Positions 25,362 through 34,444 of a stretch of 56,154 nt of DNA are shown here, piece after piece. Source of the DNA: Pseudooceanicola sediminis (lineage in GTDB: Bacteria > Pseudomonadota > Alphaproteobacteria > Rhodobacterales > Rhodobacteraceae); NCBI RefSeq assembly GCF_003575965.1, contig NZ_QWJJ01000020.1:1-56154 (forward strand), written 5' to 3'. Made by a program: the position numbers and the translations under genes. Numbering within the stretch: position 1 is the stretch's first letter; each line of letters starts with the position of its first letter. Under the pieces are notes generated by a model that was given only the letters and a program-made list of their open reading frames with translations, did not search any database and had not been told where the DNA came from.

Positions 25362-27269
25362 TCAGCCGGCGGCGTTCTGTTGCACGCTGGCCCGGCGCCC
25401 CGCCACCAGGTGCCGTGCCAACATGGCTGCCCCGAGCGCGATGCCCGCGACCGCGAGCAGCTGGAAGGGCGCGACCGCCGCAACCGCACTGCCTAGCAGA
25501 AGTACCCGCTCCGCCGGCGATACCGGCTTGCTGGCGAAGGCCTCGACCGCGGTGGCCACGGACAGCGTGGCAATCACGCCCCCAACCACGGCCAAAGTAT
25601 TCGACAGCGGGTCGGCCAGCAGCATCAGTGCCGGGTTCCAGACGAAGGCGAAGGGCAGCATGAAGCCGATCGAGGCCAGTTTCACCGAGGTGAAGGCGAT
25701 CTTGAACGGGTCTTCATGCGCAATCGCCGCCGCCGACAGGGCCGCCACCGCAATCGGCGGGGTCAGCGCCGAGAGAACGGCAAAGTACAGCAGGAACATG
25801 TGGCTCTGCAGCACCGGATAGCCCAGTTGCGCCAGCGCCGGACCGACCAGCACGGCAGCCAGGATGTAGGCGCTCGGGGTCGGCATGCCGAGACCCAGGA
25901 TGATCGTCACGACAGCGGCGATAACCAGCGTCAGGATCGGCTGCGAGTTGCTAATCACCAGGATCAGGTTCGCGGCCTTCATACCCAGCCCCGTCATCGA
26001 CAGGCCCCCGATCACCAGACCCGCGGCGGCACAGGCGCCAGCCACCGGCAGGATGCGCAGCGTGGTCTCGCCCAAGCCCTCGATCACCTGCCACGGCGAC
26101 AGGCGCGTCGCCTTCAGCAGCGTCGAGGCGATGATGACACCCATCACGCCGATCCCGGCGGTGAAGGTCGGAGAATAGCCCGAGAGCAGCGCCACCACGA
26201 TGCCGATGATCGGCAGCAGGAAGACCCAGCCCGTGCGGAACGTCTGCGCTACGGTCGGCATCTCGTCCTCGGACGGGCGCAGGTCTTCGCGCACGGCGCG
26301 CAGGTGGACCTGACTAAAGACGCCGAGGTAGTAGAGCAGTGCGGGCACCACGGCGGCGACGACCACCGCCTTGTAATCCACGCCGGTATATTCGGCGAGA
26401 ATGAAAGCGGCCGACCCCATCACCGGAGGCATCGCGCTGCCCCCCGTCGAGGCCGCGACCTCGACCGCGCCGGCGAAGCGCGCGCTGTAGCCCAGTCGCT
26501 TCATCACCGGGATGGTGATCGAGCCCGTCGCCACCACGTCCGAGGTCGGGCTGCCCGACATCGTGCCGTAGAGCCCTGAGGAAATCACCGCGATCTTCGC
26601 CGGACCGCCGCGGGTGCGCCCGGTCAGAAGCGCCGCGAGGTTGAAGAAGAACTCGCCCCCACCCGCTTTCGACAGAAAAGTGCCGAACATCACGAACAGG
26701 AAGACGTAGCTGGCGACCACCTGGATCGGCACCCCGAACACGCCATCCGTGGTGAAGACCAAGATATCGAGCAGGTAGGTGAAATCGTCGACGCCATGCC
26801 CGAAGGGCGGCGGCAGCAGGTAGCCGAACCAGTTGTACGCCAGGAAGGCCACGACCACGATGGTAAGTCCCATGCCCGTGGTCCGGCGCGTCGCTTCGAG
26901 GGTCAGGAGCAGTAGCGAGATGCCGAAGAAGAGCTGCGCGGGCGTGAACGGATCCAGCAGGCTGATGCGGTCCGCAATGGCGGTGGCGTTCACGAAGAAG
27001 AAGATGCCCGCTGCCAGGCTGAGCAGCGACAGGGCGATATCATAGAACGGGATGCGGTCGGGAGCGTTCGGCGTGGCACCGATCGCCGCGAACATGATCG
27101 CGTAGATCCCCGAAACGAAGAGGATGCCCAGAACTAGCGGATCCGAGATGGTGAAGAGGTTGGCGTAGATCACCCAGGCCGAGAAGATCGCGGCCACCAC
27201 GACGATGGCCCGTTGCTGGCCGGCCGCAAGATCCCTCCTGCGGCCAGTGGAGACGAGTGTCCCGATCAT
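25362..27269 (-). CDS. TAXI-TRAP transporter fused permease (DctQM)
   Basis: 635 aa with ~16 hydrophobic segments: an N-terminal 4-helix DctQ-like part (to about residue 115) fused to a DctM-like part containing GEFFFNLAALLTGRTRGGPA, VISSGLYGTMSGSPTSDVVA, AASTGGSAMPPVMGSAAFIL and LGLGMPTPSAYILAAVLVGP. This fused form pairs with TAXI-type binding proteins; here the TAXI gene overlaps it by 4 bases upstream. Start chosen at that ATGA overlap. Confidence 0.93.
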   Translation of the reverse strand: MIGTLVSTGRRRDLAAGQQRAIVVVAAIFSAWVIYANLFTISDPLVLGILFVSGIYAIMFAAIGATPNAPDRIPFYDIALSLLSLAAGIFFFVNATAIADRISLLDPFTPAQLFFGISLLLLTLEATRRTTGMGLTIVVVAFLAYNWFGYLLPPPFGHGVDDFTYLLDILVFTTDGVFGVPIQVVASYVFLFVMFGTFLSKAGGGEFFFNLAALLTGRTRGGPAKIAVISSGLYGTMSGSPTSDVVATGSITIPVMKRLGYSARFAGAVEVAASTGGSAMPPVMGSAAFILAEYTGVDYKAVVVAAVVPALLYYLGVFSQVHLRAVREDLRPSEDEMPTVAQTFRTGWVFLLPIIGIVVALLSGYSPTFTAGIGVMGVIIASTLLKATRLSPWQVIEGLGETTLRILPVAGACAAAGLVIGGLSMTGLGMKAANLILVISNSQPILTLVIAAVVTIILGLGMPTPSAYILAAVLVGPALAQLGYPVLQSHMFLLYFAVLSALTPPIAVAALSAAAIAHEDPFKIAFTSVKLASIGFMLPFAFVWNPALMLLADPLSNTLAVVGGVIATLSVATAVEAFASKPVSPAERVLLLGSAVAAVAPFQLLAVAGIALGAAMLARHLVAGRRASVQQNAAG

Positions 27270-28249
27270 TGCGACAGCCCTGCCTCACTGTAGGCACGGG
27301 CGGCGCCGGGGTGGAACTCGAGCACGCTGGGCGTGGCGAGCAACTCGGGCGTCAGGGATTGCATCGCGCTGTGAACCGCGCGCACCTCGTCGATGTTGGT
27401 GATTAGGGCGTTGGTCAAGGCATAGGCGTCGTCGTCGCTCATCGCGTCGGTCGCGGCCAGCAGCGCCCCCAGCGTCACGGTGTTCACGTCCGCCTGCTGG
27501 TTCGAATAGCTGCCAGCGGGAATGACCATCTGGCCGGTGCCGAAGCGCTCGTTGGTGGCGTCGATGACCTCCTGCGGGACCGACAGCAGCACAACGTCAG
27601 CATTCGTGTCCACCGCGCGAAACGACGAGTGGTTGATGAAGATGCCGTTGGTAATCATGTCGAGCCGTCCGTCCTGCAGCAGCTCGCCCTGCTCATTGGC
27701 GCCGGCGCGCACGAACTGGCCGCCAGCTTCGGCCAGGGATTCGTCGGTCACCCCCACCAGCTCGAACATCATCAGCGCGATGTTCGAGGTGATGTTCCCC
27801 GAGCGATTGATGCCGATGCGGATCGGCGCGCCGCTGCCGGCGATGTCGTCCAGGCTGTCGATGCCGTATTGCTCGGCCATCGAGCGGTCGAGGAAGAAGT
27901 GCATCGGCGCCCAGTTGTACATGTAGCCGATGGCCCGCATGTTCGTGATCGGCCCGCGGAAGGGCTCTTCGCCTCCCAGCGCGAGCTGCGCCTCGGCGTC
28001 GTGCACCAGGCCCAGATCCGTGCGCCCGGCGCCCAGCAGGCCGATGTTGGCGAACCCGCCGCCCGTAGCCTGATAGGTCACCACGGCCGAGGTGTCCGCC
28101 ACCTGCGCGGCGCGGTCGATGCCGGCGCCCAGCAGCGACCAAAGGCCGCCCGGGTTCCCGCCTGAAAGAGTGAGGTTGAGCGATTGGCCGTGACCAGCCG
28201 TCGCCGAGACGGCGAGGCCGGCAGCCATCGCGATTGCAGTGAAACGCAT
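27266..28249 (-). CDS. TAXI-family TRAP substrate-binding protein
   Basis: 327 aa from the ATG at 28249, which has GGAGG 8 bases upstream; another ATG at 28255 lies too close to that site. A signal peptide (MRFTAIAMAAGLAVSATAGH) leads into the TAXI fold: LTLSGGNPGGLWSLLGAGI, YQATGGGFANIGLLGAGRTD, LGLVHDAEAQLAL and IRIGINRSGNITSNIALMM. It delivers a substrate (type unknown, often acidic) to the fused permease. A TTAG-N4-CTAT site lies ~95 bases upstream. Confidence 0.9.
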   Translation of the reverse strand: MRFTAIAMAAGLAVSATAGHGQSLNLTLSGGNPGGLWSLLGAGIDRAAQVADTSAVVTYQATGGGFANIGLLGAGRTDLGLVHDAEAQLALGGEEPFRGPITNMRAIGYMYNWAPMHFFLDRSMAEQYGIDSLDDIAGSGAPIRIGINRSGNITSNIALMMFELVGVTDESLAEAGGQFVRAGANEQGELLQDGRLDMITNGIFINHSSFRAVDTNADVVLLSVPQEVIDATNERFGTGQMVIPAGSYSNQQADVNTVTLGALLAATDAMSDDDAYALTNALITNIDEVRAVHSAMQSLTPELLATPSVLEFHPGAARAYSEAGLSQ

Positions 28250-28341
28250 AATCATGTCCTCCCGTTTGGCCCTGCGTCGCGCCCCTCTCCCGTCCGACAT
28301 CCGGAACACGGGGGCCGGATCGGTGGTTTGCGAAACATAGC

Positions 28342-28353
28342 TTAGACATCTAT
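28342..28353. promoter_or_regulatory. TTAG-N4-CTAT operator candidate in a divergent promoter
   Basis: TTAGACATCTAT lies between the TAXI gene (minus) and a truncated VOC-family gene (plus). Toward TAXI, TTGACA and TTAAAG spaced 17 bases precede it, placing the site just downstream of the -10. Confidence 0.6.
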
Positions 28354-28497
28354 CTTTAAAGCCCTCGCTAGGAGATTGTCAACGATTAGATACCAAAGCT
28401 TGCTATCCCCCCACTCAAGCTCGACGCGGAAGGCGTTACGGTCCCCCGCGGCGCTGGAAACCGGGTAATGCCGACACTCACGAAGGCAACATACATC

Positions 28498-28614
28498 ATG
28501 ACGAAGACCCTGTGCGGGCGGGCGCCCTCGCCCATCCTGCAGCAGCACTATTGCGCCTACCGGTGCTACGACGCCGAGGCGGGCCGCGCATTTCATGAGG
28601 ATTTGCGGCTTTGA
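28498..28614 (+). pseudogene. VOC-superfamily (glyoxalase/extradiol dioxygenase-like) gene, 5' fragment
   Basis: The 38 codons include SPILQQHYCAYRCYDAEAGR and AFHEDL, the opening strand and helix of a VOC-fold protein (H-x-A/C-Y-R-C-x-D-A-E ... F-x-E-D-L). The frame changes character at ~28606, where IS1111 sequence begins, and ends at a TGA. So a VOC gene divergent from the TAXI operon was disrupted by insertion; no 3' part was found after the IS elements. Confidence 0.6.
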
Positions 28615-28682
28615 TGGTGTGCCCCCCCGACGGCATCGATGTGCCAAGGTGGGTCTGCAAGGATCCACAAAGGAGAGCGGTC

Positions 28683-29710
28683 ATGTCGGAGATTATCACG
28701 GTCGGGCTCGATCTGGCGAAGAATGTGTTTCAGGTCCACGGTGCCGACGCTACGGGCCGGGCGGTGCTGCGCAAGAAGCTGCGAAGAGATCAGGTCTGGC
28801 ATTCTTTGGACAGCTGCCGGCCTGCGTCGTCGCGATGGAAGCCTGCGGTGGCGCCCATTTCTGGGGGCGCGAGATCGGGAAGATCGGGCATGACGTGCGG
28901 TTGGTCCCACCCGCCTACGTGAAGCCATTCGTGAAGCGCCAGAAGAATGATATGGCTGATGCCGAGGCGATCTGCGAGGCGGCGACGCGCCCGACGATGC
29001 GCTTCGTGCCGGTGAAGAGCGAGGAGACCCAAGGCGCGGCGATGGTCTTTCGCATCCGCGAGTTGCTTATCCGGCAGCGAACCCAGACCATCAATGCCCT
29101 GCGCGGGCATCTGGGCGAGTTCGGAATGATCGTTCCGCAGCGCGCGGCCAACATGTCGAAGCTGATTGCCATTGTGGAAGACCCGGAAAGCGGTCTGCCT
29201 GCCGATGCCATCCCCACGCTCAAGGTGTTGGTGGCGTCACTCGCCCATCTCGGAGCGGAAATCGGCAAGCTCGATGCCGAGATCGCCCGGTGTGCCAAGG
29301 AGAATGAGGTGGCGCGGCGCCTGATGACAGTCCCGGGGATAGGTCCTCTGATTGCCACGGCCATAGCGGTTCTGGCTCCGCCCCCCGAGACGTTCCGCAA
29401 AGCGCGCGACTTCGCGGCCTGGCTCGGGCTCACGCCCCGTCAGCATTCCACAGGAGGCAAGCAGCGTCTCGGGGCCAACACGAAGATGGGCGAACGGTCG
29501 TTGCGGCGATTGCTGATCATCGGGGCCAACAGCGTCATCATCAAGCGGCATGTTCATGCCGCTGCCCGGCCGGGCACATGGCTTGGCGAGATGCTGACGC
29601 GCAAGCCGCCGATGCTGGTGCGGGTCGCGCTGGCGAACAAAATGGCGCGGATCGTCTGGGCGCTGATGGCCCGAGGCGGCGCCTACCAGTCTCCGACCGC
29701 TGCGGCGTAA
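28683..29710 (+). pseudogene. IS1111-type DEDD transposase, frameshifted
   Basis: From ATG 28683 the frame gives MSEIITVGLDLAKNVFQVHG with the first catalytic Asp, then loses frame at ~28797 where one base (a C of an expected CC before TGG) is missing. The rest continues in another frame: VVAMEACGGAHFWGREIG (Glu), KRQKNDMADAEAICEAA (Asp), VPGIGPLIATAIA and TPRQHSTGGKQRLG with the C-terminal domain Ser. With one base restored the protein is full length (~342 aa). The break means no functional product unless frameshifting occurs or the base is a sequencing error. Confidence 0.85.
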
Positions 29711-29964
29711 GCCGTCACTGGTCGCGAGGACGTCGGAGCGGAAGAGGGCAAGGAGACGTTTGGCGCACGGTCGTGAGACGGGATCGGGAGGACCAGAGCG
29801 CAACAGAGTGCCATCGAGCACGCGGCTTTGATCTGGACCCGACCTGCGAACACCATACGGGCCCGCGGCGTGATGATGGCCGCAACAGAGGCCGGATACA
29901 TGTCAGCACCCGACACCGCGCGAAACTGATCCAGAAACCCTCTTGCGCAAGGGGCGGTTATACA
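29711..29964 (+). ncRNA. 3' non-coding region of the IS1111-like element (candidate bridge RNA)
   Basis: IS110-family elements encode a bridge RNA in a non-coding end; in the IS1111 group this is downstream of the transposase. This 254-base stretch without a gene matches that position. I did not fold it or define target/donor loops, so this is placement only. Confidence 0.3.
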
Positions 29965-31009
29965 TGTTGCGCAAATGCTGTGAAGGTTTCACCTTGCGAA
30001 TCCAGTCTGTTAGTCAGGCTGCATGAGCAGACCCATACCCCCGACCTACAAGACCAGGAACTGGCCAGCCTACAATGAAGCAGTCAAGCGCCGGGGCTCG
30101 CTGACGATCTGGTTTGACCCCGAGATGAGCTGGGATGCCGCGCCGACAGGCAGGCGTGGCCGCCAGCAGACCTACAGCGATGCCGCTATCCAGACGTGCC
30201 TCTCGATGAAAGTGCTGTTCGGCATGGCGCTCCGGCAGACGACCGGGTTCGTCGAGAGCCTGCTACGGCTGGTCGGCCTGAACTGGACGGTGCCCGACTT
30301 CAGCACGCTATCTCGCCGCCAGAAGACCTTGGCCGTGAACATCCCCTACCGCGGCTCCAAGGGGCCGTTGCACCTGCTGATCGACAGCACCGGGATCAAG
30401 GTCGAAGGTGAAGGCGAGTGGCACGCACGCAAGCATGGCGGCCCGAAACGGCGCGTCTGGCGCAAGCTCCACCTTGGGATCGATGAAGAAACGTTGGAGA
30501 TCCGGGCCGTCGAAGTCACCGGGAGCCACATCGGTGATGCGCCCATCCTACCCACCTTCTCGACCAAATCCCGCAGGACCAGGAAATCGGTAGCGTTACG
30601 GCTGATGGCGCCTACGACACGCGCAAATGCCACGATGCGATTGCAGATCGCGGTGCCCATGCCGTCATCCCGCCCCGCAAGAACGCGAAGCCCTGGAAGA
30701 CGATCACCGCCGGAGCCGTGGCGCGAAATGAGGCCCTGCGCGCGGCGAAATACCTGGGCCGCGCGCTCTGGCGACGATGGAGTGGATACCACCGCCGAAG
30801 CCGCGTCGAGACAAAGATGCATTGTATCAAGTTGCTGGGCCAGCGGCTCATGGCACGGGACTTCGACCGACAGGTCGCCGAACTCCAGGTCCGCATCGCC
30901 GTCCTGAACGGCTACACCGCGCTCGGAATACCCGTCACGGAAGCTGTGGGATAAGTCCGTCCGGGGAAAGGGGAACCTCGGCCTTAAGCCGATTTGTGCA
31001 TCAGAGCCC
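29959..31009 (+). mobile_element. IS5-family element (inactivated)
   Basis: The ends share TGTTGCGCAAAT (29965-29976) and, inverted, ATTTGTGCATCA (30992-31003); the right edge GAGCCC abuts a promoter TTGACA at 31010. The outer six left-end bases are not matched, so the left edge may have been altered by the neighbouring IS1111 element. It carries the frameshifted transposase. Confidence 0.7.
30023..30954 (+). pseudogene. IS5-family DDE transposase, frameshifted
   Basis: The N-terminal frame (MSRPIPPTYKTRNWPAYNEA, LIDSTGIKVEGEGEW with the first Asp) breaks at ~30553; a missing base in CCC(G)ACCTTCTC restores QIPQDQEIGSVTADGAYDTR and the C-terminal frame with RSRVETKM (Glu) to the stop at 30954. 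The intact homologue at 32975 and the remnant at 7104 confirm the reading. So the second catalytic Asp and Glu are out of frame with the N-terminus. Confidence 0.88.
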
Positions 31010-31038
31010 TTGACACTAATAATTAGCTATCTATGTTT
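31010..31038 (+). promoter_or_regulatory. Promoter with TTAG-N4-CTAT operator, esterase gene
   Basis: TTGACA at 31010-31015 with TATGTT at 31032-31037 (16-base spacer); TTAGCTATCTAT (31023-31034) covers the spacer and part of the -10. The same TTGACA-to-site distance (7-8 bases) occurs at the reductase promoter. The -35 starts directly at the IS5 right edge. Confidence 0.65.
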
Positions 31039-31104
31039 TTTCCCGGCGATGGTTCCCCGGAAGAGGAGCCGGATTTCATCGCTGCATCAAACTGGAGGAA
31101 ATTC

Positions 31105-32544
31105 ATGTCACGGACAGCCAATTTGGCCGGCCCGCGTTCGCGGACCGGAATGGTGGTGCTTTGCCTCGCTCTGACCGCGGGCTTCGCCCCGCTCGCGTCG
31201 GCGCAGGAGCAGCCCGCCTTCAACGAACATGCGGGAACCCTGCCGGACGGGACGGCATGGCTGATCCGCGTGCCCGAGAACTGGAATGGTCGACTACTCA
31301 GGGATCTGGATTTCGCCAGCAACGTTTCGGTCGCGTCAGCGGTCCAGCGGTATGACGACCTGCTCGGTCGTGGCTATGCCTTCGCCGGGCTCGCCCGGCA
31401 CCCGCTGCGCCTGTGGCAATACGATCCGCAGCGTGAAATCCTGAATCTACAAGCTGTTCAGGACATTTTCACGGACCTGGAGCGCGCTCCTGACATGGTG
31501 CTGCAATACGGCTGTTCTGGCGGAGGGCTCGACAGCCTCGCTTCGGCCGAGGATTACCCGGACAGGATCGACGGTGCCGCCGTGCTTGCCGCCCATACGC
31601 CGGTCTGGATCATGAGCAGTTTCCTGGATGGCTGGTTCGCCATGCAGACCCTGCTGGGCGAAAGCTATGAGGCCGCTGGGCACGGTCCGGCCAGCGATCT
31701 CGCCATCGTCGGCCTGCCCAATGCCGGAGCGGGTGGCGAGCGCAGCCTTGACGCGATCCGTGCGTCCTGGATGGCCGCCATCGAAACGGCGGGCGAAAGC
31801 CCGGAGGGCCGCGCGCGGCTGGCGCTTGCCTTCGCCATCGGACAGTGGTCGCCGTGGATGGTCGAGGGGACCGAACTACCCGACACCGCGGATGCCGGCG
31901 CCATGGCCGACATGATCGTGGCCTCGGCGCTGCGCATCGGCGGTAATGTTGGCGGGTCCTCGCGGCTTCTGTTCGAAAACGCCGCATCGGGGCAGCAACT
32001 TTCCGGGAACGAGGGGGTCGACTATGCCGCCTTCTACCAGAATGCCGCACCCGCGATGGCGCGGACGGTTGAGGCGCTCTACGAACAGGCCGGTTTGGAC
32101 CTTCAGGCCGACATTGCCAGGATCGACGCCGCCCCCCGCATCGCGGCCTCGGATTATGCGCGCGATTTCTGGGCCGCAGACGGGCGCACGACGACCGGCG
32201 ATCTGCAGGTTCCGGCGATCCGCATCCACATGCTGGGCGACTGGGCCATTCCCTACACGCTGATGGAAGGCTACGGCGCGCTGGTGCAGGAGCAGGGTAC
32301 CGGCGATCTGTATCGGCAGTCGCTGGTCCAGGGCACGGGCCATTGCGAGTTCACGGCTGCCGAAAGCACGGCCATCGTCGAGACCCTGGTCGAACGGATC
32401 GAAACGGGCGCCTGGCCCGAGACATCGCCCGAGGCGCTGAACGCCGCAGCCGAGGCGCTGGAAACCGGGAGCGCCCCCCGGTTCATCGAACACGGTGATT
32501 GGCGCGTGGCAGCCTATAACCGGCCCTGGGTTCCGGCAGAATGA
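31105..32544 (+). CDS. Secreted tannase-like alpha/beta hydrolase (esterase)
   Basis: 479 aa; GGAGG precedes the ATG at 31105. The signal peptide (to about LASAQ) indicates export. The nucleophile motif YGCSGGGLDSLASAEDYPDR resembles the GCSTGG of tannase/feruloyl-esterase proteins and is followed by DGAAVLAAHTPVW; the acid is probably in IHMLGDWAIPYTL and the His in VQGTGHCEFTAAES. The family cleaves aromatic carboxylic esters. With a phthalate-type pathway and transporters nearby, a plausible role is releasing an aromatic acid from an ester outside the cytoplasm. It shares the TTAG-type operator with the catabolic genes, although two IS elements now separate it from them. Confidence 0.8.
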   Translation: MSRTANLAGPRSRTGMVVLCLALTAGFAPLASAQEQPAFNEHAGTLPDGTAWLIRVPENWNGRLLRDLDFASNVSVASAVQRYDDLLGRGYAFAGLARHPLRLWQYDPQREILNLQAVQDIFTDLERAPDMVLQYGCSGGGLDSLASAEDYPDRIDGAAVLAAHTPVWIMSSFLDGWFAMQTLLGESYEAAGHGPASDLAIVGLPNAGAGGERSLDAIRASWMAAIETAGESPEGRARLALAFAIGQWSPWMVEGTELPDTADAGAMADMIVASALRIGGNVGGSSRLLFENAASGQQLSGNEGVDYAAFYQNAAPAMARTVEALYEQAGLDLQADIARIDAAPRIAASDYARDFWAADGRTTTGDLQVPAIRIHMLGDWAIPYTLMEGYGALVQEQGTGDLYRQSLVQGTGHCEFTAAESTAIVETLVERIETGAWPETSPEALNAAAEALETGSAPRFIEHGDWRVAAYNRPWVPAE

Positions 32545-32550
32545 GCCGAT

Positions 32551-32576
32551 GGGGAACTGGCGCTGCGCCGGTTCCC
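32551..32576 (+). terminator. Hairpin after the esterase gene
   Basis: GGGGAACTGGC pairs with GCCGGTTCCCC (one mismatch) just after the stop. No T-run follows, so termination efficiency is uncertain. Confidence 0.5.
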
Positions 32577-32920
32577 CCACAGGTCCGGTGGCGCAAGTCA
32601 TTGGTGGACCGTCGCCAACGCGCAGTGGGCATCTCTGGCGAGGGCAAGTGTTCCCATGTCTGGACGACCCCTGCTGCGCAAGCTGGGAATTGACGCGCCT
32701 ATGCCGAAAGCAGTCATGTCTACGGCCTTTGTGGTGCGGTCTAGCCGCTGGCCCAGATGAAGTCCGCGGATCGGGTCCCAATCAAAATTGCGCGCTTTCT
32801 GCGCCTTGACCCCCTGGGGTGTCCCGATCCCCGGTTCGACCGGTTTGTCATCTCTTCTCAGCTTCACGCATTCCGTCAGCGGTTCCGCGCTCAGGAGACA
32901 GGGGCCGCGTAGATCTCGTT
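32577..32920. other. Intergenic/unassigned sequence left of the intact IS5
   Basis: About 344 bases. A minus-strand frame (32598-32978) runs into the IS end and shows no recognisable family; it may be debris from a deletion next to the IS. It does not contain the missing 5' part of the gene cut at 33973. Confidence 0.5.
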
Positions 32921-33973
32921 GGCGTTGTTGCAGAAAGTCGGCCTGAGTTGTGAGTGCCCCTTTCCCATTCAGTTTCATGCCACGCGGACGACGTGGGCGG
33001 TGCCGAGCGCGTTGAAGCGATTGACAAGGGCGACCCGGATGTGGATTTCGGCGGTTTGGCGATCTGGATCCCGCGCGGCGATGCGCTCACCGAAGGCCTT
33101 CAGGCATCGCATCTTGGCCTCCACTCGGCTACGGGCGTGGTATCCGGTCCACCGCTTCCAGAATGCCCGACCGTAGTGACGCGTGGCGCGCAGGGTTTCG
33201 TTGCGCGCCTTGGCAGCCGGGCAGTCCTCTTTCCAAGCTCGACCGTTCCTTCGGGTCGGTATGATTGCCGTGCCACCGCGTGCGATGACGGCGCCGTGGC
33301 AGCGGCGGGTATCGTAGGCACCATCCGCGGTCACGGTGCCGATGTCCTCGTCCTCGGGGATCTGGCCCAACAGGTCCGGCAGGACTGGGCTGTCGCCTTC
33401 CCGGCTAGGGGTGAACTCGACGGCCCGGATATCCGAGGTGGCGATATCCATCGCCAGATGCACCTTGCGCCATTGGCGGCGGCCCTGAACGCCATGCTTG
33501 CGGGCCTGCCATTCGCCGTCGCCAAGAAACTTGATGCCGGTGCTGTCCACCAGAAGATTCAGCGGCCCTTCGGCACGGCGATAGGGGATCTGCACCTTGA
33601 GGGTCTTCTGTCTGCGGCACAGCGTCGAGTAGTCCGGAACGGGCCAGTCTAGCCCTGCCAGGCGCAGGAGGCTCGCGACCATTCCGGCTGTCTGCCTGAG
33701 CGGTAGCTTGAACAGAACCTTGAGCGACAGGCAAAACTGGATCGCGGCATTCGAAAAGACCGGCGGGCGCCCTGGGCGTCCCTCATGCGGCGCGTGCCAG
33801 GTCATCTCCTTGTCCAGCCAGATCAGCAGCGATCCGCGCTTCCTGAGCGCATCGTTGTAGCTGGACCAGTTCGTCGTGCGGTAGCGGGCGGGCTTGGGCT
33901 TGCTCATGCAGATCGTCTAACCGCATGGATTCCCGATGTGAATCCTTCACCGACTGAGTTCTGCAACAACGCC
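32921..33973 (-). mobile_element. Intact IS5-family insertion sequence
   Basis: Terminal inverted repeats GGCGTTGTTGCAGAA (left) and its complement TTCTGCAACAACGCC (right), 1053 bases, one intact transposase. The flanks show no obvious 4-base target duplication, and the gene to the right is 5'-truncated, so one side was probably lost by deletion. Confidence 0.9.
32975..33907 (-). CDS. IS5-family DDE transposase
   Basis: 310 aa, intact. The catalytic triad lies in LLVDSTGIKFLGDGEW, VTADGAYDTRRCHG and YHARSRVEAKMRCLKAF; the N-terminal region (NWSSYNDALRKRGSLLIWLD) and C-terminal NRFNALGT match the family. The gene spans most of the element between the inverted repeats. It is probably active and may also mobilise or repress the related broken copies. 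Confidence 0.93.
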   Translation of the reverse strand: MSKPKPARYRTTNWSSYNDALRKRGSLLIWLDKEMTWHAPHEGRPGRPPVFSNAAIQFCLSLKVLFKLPLRQTAGMVASLLRLAGLDWPVPDYSTLCRRQKTLKVQIPYRRAEGPLNLLVDSTGIKFLGDGEWQARKHGVQGRRQWRKVHLAMDIATSDIRAVEFTPSREGDSPVLPDLLGQIPEDEDIGTVTADGAYDTRRCHGAVIARGGTAIIPTRRNGRAWKEDCPAAKARNETLRATRHYGRAFWKRWTGYHARSRVEAKMRCLKAFGERIAARDPDRQTAEIHIRVALVNRFNALGTAHVVRVA

Positions 33974-33980
33974 CGTCCGG

Positions 33981-34337
33981 CCTGAGATCAGCCTCCCGGA
34001 TGCGACAGGTCCGTTCGTGTTGGCGCAGGCCGATGAACGCGCCGATATCGACATCTCTGGCAGCGCCTTCGACTTCGTTCGGAGCATCCGCGTCTACCAT
34101 GTCCAGTTCAGCCAACATCAGGATCGTGACGGTGATTGCATCCGCTACGACTCGACTAGGCTCGGCTCCTACGGTGTGCAGGGCGATTATCGCTGGCAGA
34201 GATCGAGCGTGGGAGCTGTTCCACCTGCCTCGCTTCTGCCCCGTCCCGAGCACTGTGGTTGGGTGAGTTATCGCTCGGTCTTCGTCGATTGGCGCGACCA
34301 TGAAGGAAACTACGGCTTCGAAGAGGTTCGATACTGA
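33981..34337 (+). pseudogene. Secreted-protein gene copy 2, 5'-truncated by IS5
   Basis: The frame opens at the IS edge (PEISLPDATGPFVLAQADER) and continues ADIDISGSAFDFVRSIRVYH to GNYGFEEVRY, matching residues ~101-217 of the protein at 59-712. The signal peptide and first ~100 residues are missing. Downstream hairpins and winged-helix gene are preserved as in copy 1. Confidence 0.75.
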
Positions 34338-34444
34338 ACCCCATGCGGGCCAGCGTAGCACTGGCCCGCTCCGATCAACTTGCACCGGAGGCAGTGCATC
34401 ACCCCAAAAAAGGGAAACGACGCCAGACCGAGAAGCCTGACGCC

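Larger units (their letters stand above)
28606..29964 (+). mobile_element. IS110-family (IS1111-group-like) element
   Basis: The boundaries are approximate: the left edge is where the VOC frame breaks, the right edge is where IS5 end sequence begins. It contains a single transposase gene (28683-29710) and a ~250-base 3' non-coding region. No target duplication was found, as is usual for this family. Confidence 0.7.

Noticed and set aside
32921-33973. Target-site duplication around the intact IS5
   Set aside because: Flanking bases (left ...CTCGTT, right CGTCCG...) do not give a convincing 4-bp repeat, consistent with an adjacent deletion.
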